DNA of 64,000 nucleotides. It comes from Rhynchopus sp. YZ270_cl-10 (lineage: Eukaryota > Euglenozoa > Diplonemea > Diplonemida > Diplonemidae). The stretch lies in assembly GCA_964035575.1 (NCBI GenBank), contig OZ037837.1, positions 1,736,001 through 1,800,000 on the forward strand. Reading direction: 5' to 3'. Positions 54,217 through 61,836 of the stretch are shown here, one piece after another. The notes beneath the pieces are model-generated. The model did no database searches. It was not told the origin of the DNA and saw nothing but the letters and a program-made list of their open reading frames with translations. Numbering within the stretch: the first letter of the stretch is position 1; each line of letters starts with the position of its first letter. The position numbers and the translations under genes were made by a program.

Positions 54217-55155
54217 GTCAGTCACTGCTATAGCCATTAACCCAGGGAGCATAGCTAGTGCAAGAAATTCGACTTCGGGATCCGGAAAGTCTGTCCTCTG
54301 CTTGCGGAGGACTAGGCACAATAAAATATTGCGTTCCCCCAGAAACCAGTTTTTGTCACAGTAATTTTTGCCCAGGGCATGCTCTTGAAGCATGGCGGCT
54401 TGGTGTGAGAAGGGGCAGTGTGTTGTTTTGTTCTAGATTTCAACGGTTGTTAGAACGAGTCAAGTGGATGCTTATCTAAACACTGACTTTAGTACAGACC
54501 CGAGAGATCACACATGACTTTGAGGAAAGAACAAAGCAATGCATCTGTACCCGCACGCCAGGTTGTAGTTACTTCAGAATTTTCTTAAGTTTGCGCGAAA
54601 GAGAGCGGGGGCAACTCCTTTGTATCATAAGCCCGCTGTGCAGAACAAAGCGAGGAACCTTAAAACACTACCTGCGTGGTGGCTGAATTCACATCCCTTA
54701 GAATTACCAGAATTCAGCCTTTGTTGAAGTAACGTACATACTTGTATGTGCGTGTCACGCTTCTCCATCCTTAAATGGGTGCACTGCTTCACTGCAGCGG
54801 GTAAGCCTCTCTCGACTAGTGCAAACTTAAGAATTTTCTGCTGTAACTTACCAAAATCGATTTTCTTTCACCCCAAACACCCGCAACACCCCACCTGCTA
54901 CTTCGGTAGCCTGTGTTGTTGGGAGTTGGTTCTCATGTTGATCCCCAGTGTTTTGCACTGCTTCTTCTGAGCCCAACGCTGTTTGGCCTGTCGACGTAAT
55001 AAATACGAAGACAGGGCGGCGGTGCCAACAATTTTCCGATGATGTAACGTTTATCTGATTGATTTATCGTTTGATCTACCTTGTGTGCTACTTCATGCAC
55101 ACCCAAGAAAGGTTATTGAACGGTACTTTCAAGCGATACTTCGTTATGTCATTGG
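54217..55155 (+). repeat. Shared non-coding core, copy 3 (diverged)
   Basis: The start (GTCAGTCACTGCTATAGCC, GGGAGCATAGCTAGTGCAAG) and a block at 54,880-55,020 (TTGGGAGTTGGTTCTCATGT, CGAAGACAGGG) match copies 1 and 2. The parts between are strongly diverged. It ends with a short GGTACCTG array (55,152-55,195). Confidence 0.7.
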
Positions 55156-55312
55156 GGGTACCTGGGTACCTGGGTACCTGGGTACCTGGGTACCTGGTGC
55201 CTGTATGTTGACAGGTGGTACCTGTCAAAATGACAGGTACCACCTGTCAAAAATTTTCACCTGTCATTTTACTAGTAAAATCACCTGTCATGGTCATAAC
55301 TAGTCCGTCGTG

Positions 55313-56035
55313 TAAAGGACCATGTTATGGGTTTGGTCATGTTTTTGGGTGGGAAGGGGGTACTTTTTCATACACCGTGGGGTGAAATTTTGTGCAACAC
55401 AGTGTGACGACACATGATCTAATGATAAATGTATCGTCTGAAAAAAAATTCTCACCTCCTTGCGACCTCGCAAGTGGTCATGAATCATGGAAATCCACAT
55501 CATCCACATCATCTTTCTGCCCGTGCCTGTACCATGACTGGTCAGGGATGACGATGTTGCCTCAGATTCCGTGAGGTGTCCCAAACGTATCGCCCACGCG
55601 GCACAAACGTACCCACCTGCACCCATCTACCTGCACACCCGATGAAAAACAGGGGTGAAGGATTATTTGCACTTTACCCTTTCCTCATTTCGAGCTTGTC
55701 TCCAGCTTCAAATCAGACCAGTCCTACAGTCTCCGGATGTACGACCCGCTGAACACATCAGCCCCTCCCAACAAACCATCAAACAATACAGGTATGCGCT
55801 GCATTATGTGAAACTATCACCCCATAATTACACGCCAGGTGGTGTGTCGCGGTGATAATTACCCAAAAATTGCCTGGTGGCTGGTACTTTACCCCCCCAG
55901 GGGGGTAAAGTACCAGCCACAACAGGGTACTATAAGGGGGGGGGGTAAAGGACCATGTTATTTTGGCCTGAACCGTTTTTTTCTGAAAAAGGGGGTAAAA
56001 TAAGGGGGGGGGGGGGGGGTAAAGGAAGGGGGGTA
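55313..56035. other. Interior of the outer element, no gene seen
   Basis: Contains GTAAAGGACCATGTTA twice (55,312 and 55,948). It also contains an almost perfect 42-bp hairpin at 55,878-55,919 (GTGGCTGGTACTTTACC and its inverse) and the segment GGGGGTAAAATAAGG plus G-run, which recurs at 30,846-30,878. Short frames are not convincing. Confidence 0.5.
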
Positions 56036-56833
56036 GGGGGTCCGACTCCCTAGTAAAATTTTGTCCGGTTTTTAATTTTTTCAACATTAGGCCATTTCCC
56101 GGGCACCCCCGGGTGAATCCTGCCCCCAAAATAGGGTTTCTGGGCCCTGTGGGGCTAAATTCACCCTCTAGGTACCCCAAAATATGAAAAAAATTGAAAA
56201 ATATGGTGAAAAATAGGCTATTTTGGCCTTTTGGGCAACATAGCCGATTTTGACCAAATTTCCAAAAAATCAAAAAAAAGCCCAAAAAATAGACGAAAAA
56301 AGGCGTGTCTGGACACAATTTCGACCCAAAAATGTGTTTTGAGTCAATTGAAAACAGGGTTTCACCCTTTTGACAATTTTTTTGACGTTTTTTTGTGTTT
56401 TTAGGTGAAAAAACGCATGAGGTGGACCGGGGTTGGACCGGGGTTGGACCGGGGACAAGAAAAACACAAACAAGGCGTCGCAAAATTGTCTAAAGTGTGA
56501 AAAACCGGTTGTAATTGACTCAAGCCACGTATTTCCGTCGAAATTGTGTCCAGAGACGCCCTTTTTCGTCTATTTTTTGGGCTTTTTTTGATTTTTTTTT
56601 GGAGACACCATTTTTAGTCAAAAACCGGCCATTTTGCCTAAGGCTAAAATAGCCTATTTTCACCATATTTTTCAATTTTTTTCATATTTTGGGGTACCTA
56701 GAGGGTGAATTTAGCCCCACAGGGCCCAGAAACCCTATTTTGGGGGCAGGATTCACCCGGGGGTGCCCGGGAAATGGCCTAATGGTGAAAAAATTAAAAA
56801 CCGGACAAAATTTTACTAGGGAGTCGGACCCCC
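56036..56833. mobile_element. Foldback hairpin element FB3
   Basis: 798 bp between TA dinucleotides (56,034-56,035 and 56,834-56,835). Ends GGGGGTCCGACTCC; the outer arms are nearly identical to those of FB2, and the inner arms are more diverged and shorter. It has no coding capacity. Confidence 0.85.
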
Positions 56834-56874
56834 TAAAGGGGGGGGGGGGGGTAAAGGACCACGAATAGGACTGA

Positions 56875-57104
56875 TATTAGGTATTCTATGTCAGTCGCAT
56901 GCCAACAGACACATCGTCGCCCGAAACACTTTTATCTGCGATGAGTGATCAAAGTTGAGCCGTTCAAACACTGCTTCCGAACTACGTAGTACGTCAGGTC
57001 GTATTTGCACACTCTGTTCATCCCATGCCACACACACACAACCCCTTCCAGACACCCCTACCTCCCACCTCTTCGAAACACCTAGGGAAATAGATACACA
57101 CACC
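56875..57104 (+). promoter_or_regulatory. Right half of the ankyrin gene upstream region, with uORF
   Basis: 56,971-57,066 aligns with 59,372-59,466 before the B-box gene (ACTACGTAGTACGTCAGGTC, TTTGCACACTCTGTTC, CACACAACCCCTTCCAGACA). An upstream reading frame of 22 codons (57,025-57,093) starts at the ATG that is the likely start of the B-box gene in the other copy. It could lower translation of the ankyrin protein. Confidence 0.55.
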
Positions 57105-58487
57105 ATGTCGAAGCAACGTACGGACAGCACATTAGGCGAGGATGCACCAAAGAGAAGACAGCCTTCCCCAGACGAGGTCTTTGTCGATGCTGCGCGGCAC
57201 GGCGACACTGCTGCGGTGCGGGCGGGGCTTGAGAAGCGCAGTCCAGATGCAGACAGCAAAACAGTTTTCTCAGATGCTGTGCACGAGGCATGCAGAGGGA
57301 ACCACGATGAATGCCTCGCACTGCTTCTTCCGTATGTTGAGACAACGCAGGTGGGCTTTGGGATCTTGCTGAGTGAGTGTGTCCACGCAGACCATGTTGC
57401 GTGCACGGAAGTCCTCTTGCAGCATTGGAAGTCCGTCTGCGGCAACGCGTCGTGTATCCCACATGAACGTAAGGGCATAACAGTGCGTCCCTGTCCAGCC
57501 ATGTGGGCAGACCCAACAGTGTGTCAGGTGCTCATTGATGCAGGGGCAGACATCGAGACTCTGGACGAGTTTGGGCGTTCGCCTCTGCTCAAGGCTAGCA
57601 GTTTTGGAGAACTCGCGATTGTGAAGATGTTGGTCAAAGCAGGTGCGGGAGTGCGTGTCACAGACAAGGATGGAGCCACGTGTCTTACCCTTGCGGCCTA
57701 TTTTGGATTCATCGAGACTGTGCGCTATCTTGTGGGCTTTCCTGAGGTGGATGTGAATCATGCAGAAAAAGAAGGCTACACTGCGTTGCACTTTGCAGGG
57801 CAAGAGAACCACCCCGAAGTGGTGGAGGTGCTCATTGATGCAGGGGCAGATGTCGAGGCAATTGAAGATGAGTTGGGCTGCTCGCCTCTGCTCACAGCTA
57901 GTATGTCAGGGGGGCTCGACGCTGTGAAGGTGTTGATCAGAGCAGGTGCGGACGTGCGTGTCGCGGACAACGAAGGTGACGCATGCCTTATCCTTGCGAC
58001 GTATTTTGGACACATCGAGACTGTGCGCTATCTTCTGTGCATGCCGGAGGTGGGCGTGTATTACTCTTATACCAAGGCCTTCACTGCGTTACACTTTTCA
58101 GGTCAAGAAAACTTTCCTGATATTGTGCAGGTTCTCATTGATGCAGGGGCAGACATCAATGCAAAGGACGAGAAGGGACGTTCACCTCTGCACTCGGCTT
58201 GCAATTACGGGGAACTCGCGATTGTGAAGATGTTGGTCGAAGCAGGTGCGGAAGTGTGTGTCCGAGACAATGAAGGTGACACGTGTCTTACCCTTGCGGC
58301 GCGTGCTGGATGTACCGGGACTGTGCGCTATCTTGTGGGCCTGCCAGAGGTGGACGTGAACCACAAAGGATCGAACGACCGCACTGCGTTTCAGAGGGCC
58401 GAGCACGAAGGACATCCCGATGTGATGCGGGTGCTCATTGATGCAGGGGCAGGCACGGAGACGATGCACAGCATGTCAGGGGACTAG
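57105..58487 (+). CDS. Ankyrin-repeat protein
   Basis: A 460-residue protein from the ATG at 57,105 (MSKQRTDSTLGED); the frame extends upstream but without an ATG. After a charged N-terminus, residues 25-125 are degenerate ankyrin-like helices. From about 138 there are roughly ten ankyrin repeats with the usual VLIDAGADIETLDEFGRSPL, LTLAAYFGFIETVRYLV and GYTALHFAGQENHPEVVEVL forms. The repeats come as pairs in a higher-order unit of about 100 residues, present three times, indicating internal duplication. No membrane segment or enzyme domain is seen. It probably acts as a protein-binding scaffold. The 26-kb nest ends about 230 bp upstream. Confidence 0.85.
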   Translation: MSKQRTDSTLGEDAPKRRQPSPDEVFVDAARHGDTAAVRAGLEKRSPDADSKTVFSDAVHEACRGNHDECLALLLPYVETTQVGFGILLSECVHADHVACTEVLLQHWKSVCGNASCIPHERKGITVRPCPAMWADPTVCQVLIDAGADIETLDEFGRSPLLKASSFGELAIVKMLVKAGAGVRVTDKDGATCLTLAAYFGFIETVRYLVGFPEVDVNHAEKEGYTALHFAGQENHPEVVEVLIDAGADVEAIEDELGCSPLLTASMSGGLDAVKVLIRAGADVRVADNEGDACLILATYFGHIETVRYLLCMPEVGVYYSYTKAFTALHFSGQENFPDIVQVLIDAGADINAKDEKGRSPLHSACNYGELAIVKMLVEAGAEVCVRDNEGDTCLTLAARAGCTGTVRYLVGLPEVDVNHKGSNDRTAFQRAEHEGHPDVMRVLIDAGAGTETMHSMSGD

Positions 58488-59300
58488 TCTTATATACTCA
58501 AAAGACGGCTGATTGCATCCTCCTCACTCCCTTTTCCCTACCTGCATGCAAAGGGTGGTGTTTTTCCTATTTTTTTTTTTTGGACTCATCAATGCAAAAC
58601 AAGAACGATCAATAAATAAAGAGATTCCGACAAGCGTAGTTTTTCTACCAGGACCTACCCCTTCCTTTTTGTTTTATACCTTAGCGAGGTGAGGAGAAAG
58701 AGCTCCAATACGGTCTCCAATCACCCCTCCAACAGGGTAATTGAGCGATCAACGGAAAACCCTTTTCCCTTATACCTAGTGTACTCCTTTTATTAGCTCT
58801 ATTTTAAGGATCCTGTGAAGAAAAGTCGTGGCTGCTGTCTAGTGATAGTAGTCTATAATCAAACAAAACTTTTACTTACCCATCGGAGTTACTGTTTCTT
58901 CTTTGCTGGCGCTGCGTGATAAATGCCCCCCACCCCAAATAGAAAAAGGATCCTGACATTTCCTACTGCAAAGCTTAAAACTTCTCTTTAGTATTTATTC
59001 TGTGAGCGTAGTCAAAACTAAAATCAAACAAAAAAATTGTTTGGCGCTGTGTTTTTTTGTCACAAATTTTACGGATTTTATCTCAACTCGTGATATAAAC
59101 TCTCTCCGCATTTGCGGATTTTCTCGTAAAAACTCGCGAAATGATCTAGGCGTTACGCACACAACGCTGCCTTTTCTCTAACCCAACGACATCTTCACTG
59201 CGTTCCGCGTACTTTTTTATGTAAGAAAATCAAACACAGCTTCACCTTTGTGGATAACGCCCTCCTGCTTCCCACCAACTCCCTTCCCTTCTTTTTATCC
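58488..59300. other. Intergenic between the ankyrin and B-box genes
   Basis: No protein gene is seen. AATAAA-like signals (about 58,612-58,620) follow the ankyrin gene. It includes the candidate RNA at 58,693-58,753. Confidence 0.5.
58693..58753 (+). ncRNA. Candidate structured RNA, copy 2
   Basis: Core shared with 14,468-14,533: GGAG-AAAG/A-CTCC hairpin, ATACGGT, CCAATC, CCCC, TCCAACAGGGTAATTGAGC, then ATCAAC. Both copies are followed by a stretch with T-runs, as in small RNA genes that end at oligo-T. Confidence 0.4.
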
Positions 59301-59425
59301 TTCATCCAATCCCACATAGTCCACAAGCACTTCTGACAGAGTCGACCACCTTTGACATCCGTTTTCAGTGTCAGCTTCTGAACTACGTAGTACGTCAGGT
59401 CGTGTTTGCACACTCTGTTCTTCCC
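59301..59425 (+). promoter_or_regulatory. Uninterrupted upstream region of the B-box gene
   Basis: Carries both halves (59,301-59,358 and 59,372-59,425) that in the ankyrin gene are separated by the 26-kb nest. It serves as a natural reference for the pre-insertion state. A TATA box was not identified. Confidence 0.55.
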
Positions 59426-61090
59426 ATGCCACACACACAACCCCTTCCAGACACCTACCCCTGCCCTCCCTTCAAGCATATGCCTGACGTGCAGCCCAGC
59501 GCACCACAGATGCCCAGCTGTGAGAACTGTGGCGTGCCTGCACAGCTGCAGTGCGGGATCTGCACGGCGCTGTTCTTCTGCGAGAAGGCTGCGTGCTTCG
59601 AAGTGTTCCACCCAAGGGCACGTGACCGTGAGACACATCGCGCTTCTGTGACTCCGTACGGGACGTCGTCGAAGTGTGCACAGCACCCAAACCAAGAGCT
59701 GTCCCGCGTCTGCGAAGACCCTGCGTGTGGAGACGCGTTGATCTGCTTGCACTGTGATAAGTCTGAGGCACATGCGGGACACAAGACAGTTGACATCACG
59801 GACTACATGAAACGCCAGCGCAACACCCTCCGTTCGCACGTGGCATCCCTGACAACACAGCGGACTGCTGCAGAGGAGAAGTGCCGTGTGCTTGAGGCAC
59901 TCCCACCCACGGAGGACACGGAGGACAGGTACAAAGACCTTCTCCTGCAGACACGCGTCGGGCACTTCGTGATGCGTGAGGATGTGTCGCGCAGCGAAGT
60001 CGTGTGTGAGGAGGAGTTGGCACGGAGCTTCCTCACACAGGCACTCAGTCGTGAAGGGGAGGTGTGTGCGCTGAAGACGTTTGTTGCGAAGGCAGGACAC
60101 ATAATTGCTGAGTGCGAGGCGGTGTGCCAGCTTGGGGACGACCAGGTGCTGCGTGCGGTCACAGAGTTGCAGACCGTTGTGCGGAGCATGAACAGCACGG
60201 AACGGAGTGGAGACGACCACCGCCTTGTGGGTGCTGCAGACCCACACGCAATGTTTTCTCTGAAGCTGCCTGTTTCGAACGTGCACGACGCCCTTACCCA
60301 GAAGTTGGCGCTTTTTGTGCCTGTCCTTGTGCAGGGGTTGGATGGAGTGGAACACGAGATTGAGGTGGGTGTGGATGACACGGGCAGGGACTTGCGTCAG
60401 AAGGTGGCGTCTGCAGTGGGGTTGCCTGAAGACAGCTTCAATATGAAGTTCAGAGGTGCAGCGATCTCAAGAAGAACGGGCGTGGCGCAGATGAGGGGTC
60501 ATAGGGTTGTTGTTACGATGAGAAACACACAGAGGCAGGAGGCTGTTGCAGCACTTCGTGCGTTGGGTGAGACAACACTTACAGAAGAAAGGTTGCAGCA
60601 GGTGACTGATCCGAAGGTGGCTTGCTTGTTCCTGCAGGCAGAATTTGCGACTGCGATTCCAGACAACTTCTTGTCGAGAAATTCGGTGACGTGCATTGAT
60701 CTCAGTCATGCATCTGCTGTGACTGCGATTGGGAACGAATTTCTTCGTGACTGCACAGCTTTGACGAAACTCGATCTGAGTGGCTTAAGACAGGTTGCCA
60801 GGATTGGGAATTCATTCCTCGCTGGGTGCACATCATTATCGACACTTGATCTGAGTGGATTGCGAGCTGTCGTCGGGATTGGGAACGGATTCCTCTTCGG
60901 GTGCAAATCTTTGTCGACAGTTGATCTGAGTGGATTGCAACTTGTCACCACGGTTGGAGAGCTGTTCCTCGTGTGGTGCACAGCGTTGAAGACCTTGTAT
61001 GGAAGGGACAAATGCAGCAAGGTTGTGCTCAAACGTCTGACAAACGCATCTTCTCCCTACGCACAACTGTGTCGTCCGTGCGTTCAGTGA
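59426..61090 (+). CDS. B-box zinc-finger, ubiquitin-like, LRR protein (TRIM-like)
   Basis: 554 residues from the ATG at 59,426; an internal ATG at 59,480 is an alternative. Two B-box-type zinc fingers come first (CENCGVPAQLQCGICTALFF, then CAQHP...CEDPACGDALICLHCD...H...H, about residues 29-125). A long helical stretch with coiled-coil character (about 130-300) follows. Then comes a ubiquitin-like domain (about 308-385, LRQKVASAVGLPEDSFNMKF) and about five BspA-type LRRs (LTKLDLSGLRQVARIG). It ends ALKTLYGRDKCSKVVLKRL, without the membrane tail of the paralogues. TRIM proteins combine RING, B-box and coiled coil; here RING is absent and a ubiquitin-like fold is built in. A role in ubiquitin-type recognition is inferred. 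Confidence 0.8.
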   Translation: MPHTQPLPDTYPCPPFKHMPDVQPSAPQMPSCENCGVPAQLQCGICTALFFCEKAACFEVFHPRARDRETHRASVTPYGTSSKCAQHPNQELSRVCEDPACGDALICLHCDKSEAHAGHKTVDITDYMKRQRNTLRSHVASLTTQRTAAEEKCRVLEALPPTEDTEDRYKDLLLQTRVGHFVMREDVSRSEVVCEEELARSFLTQALSREGEVCALKTFVAKAGHIIAECEAVCQLGDDQVLRAVTELQTVVRSMNSTERSGDDHRLVGAADPHAMFSLKLPVSNVHDALTQKLALFVPVLVQGLDGVEHEIEVGVDDTGRDLRQKVASAVGLPEDSFNMKFRGAAISRRTGVAQMRGHRVVVTMRNTQRQEAVAALRALGETTLTEERLQQVTDPKVACLFLQAEFATAIPDNFLSRNSVTCIDLSHASAVTAIGNEFLRDCTALTKLDLSGLRQVARIGNSFLAGCTSLSTLDLSGLRAVVGIGNGFLFGCKSLSTVDLSGLQLVTTVGELFLVWCTALKTLYGRDKCSKVVLKRLTNASSPYAQLCRPCVQ

Positions 61091-61836
61091 GGGCTTGAGA
61101 GGATTGGGGTAATGTGTGTACAATACAATGATTATTTATTCCCCCCCATAGTGAATTTGTCCAAAATAAAGACCAAAAATTGTGTGTGATCTGGGGGTGG
61201 AGGAAGCGTTCCAACTGTTCAACGTCTTCCCCAATTTACCATTCGCGATTTTTTTCTCTCCCCCGTTTTTTTAGAAATCAACAGAGTGTGTACGTCAAGA
61301 TTTTTTTGCATGAGCTTGACCGAGCACTTGACTGAAATGCGTTTTCGAACTTTTCAACCCACCTCTCGACCCCCCCACCTTTTACCTTCCGCGATTTTTT
61401 ACCCTCCCCCGTTTTTTAGAAATCAACAGAGAGTGTACGTTTAGATATTTTTTTACTCAGGCTCTTCACTCAGGCAGCATTGGCTAGTTACTGGTAAGAT
61501 CAATCAGGGCAACTCTTACAGGTGCGTGCCGAAGTGCGGGGTTTTGGTTAAGATTCTATCTGGGTGGTGTACTCGAGCGCTTTTGTACAATCTAGGATAG
61601 GTTCACAAAAACATGTCTCTCCCATTTTTTTTCTCTTTTTTCGTTGCAACTCCATTCCTGATTCCACCCTCCCCCTACTTCCTCCCCCCTTCTTCCACAA
61701 CTACCACCACCACCACCACCACCAGATTAAATTTGTTACCCCACAACATCTCAGAACTTTGTGTTGTTTGTGTCGTTCTCCTTCCCACATCCTCTTCTCT
61801 CTATAGAAAAGCGACCAACCCCCCATCGACAACACA
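61091..61836. other. Intergenic with a duplicated motif and an AG acceptor
   Basis: A unit of about 150 bp is present twice in tandem (about 61,233-61,330 and 61,375-61,470), each with CGATTTTTT, CTCCCCCGTTTTTT and AGAAATCAACAGAG(T/A)GTGTACG; the latter motif also occurs at 7336. A strong pyrimidine tract ending in CTATAG at 61,806 precedes the next gene by 31 nt and looks like a splice acceptor. No gene is seen. Confidence 0.5.

Larger units (their letters stand above)
52266..55312. mobile_element. TIR element with iterated ATGACAGGTG motif
   Basis: About 3047 bp, ends CACGACGGACTAGTTATG with TA next to both (52,264-52,265 and 55,313-55,314). The left inverted repeat (to about 52,480) is a dense array of ATGACAGGTG and its inverse; the right one (55,205-55,312) is shorter. 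Removing it restores the G-run plus TAAAGGACCATGTTA that is also found intact at 55,945-55,963. It holds possible remnants of a spliced gene and a decayed shared core (copy 3). Confidence 0.8.
30780..56874. mobile_element. 26-kb nested transposon block bounded by inverted repeats
   Basis: The left end TCAGTCCTATTCGTGG plus TCCTTTAC and a C-run (30,780-30,812) is the inverse of the right end (56,841-56,874, G-run, GTAAAGGACCACGAATAGGA, CTGA). A TA lies next to both ends (30,777-30,778, one base off, and 56,875-56,876). Everything inside can be assigned to TIR elements, foldbacks, hAT transposons, a LINE or G-runs. I read it as one outer element into which the others inserted in turn. Confidence 0.65.
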
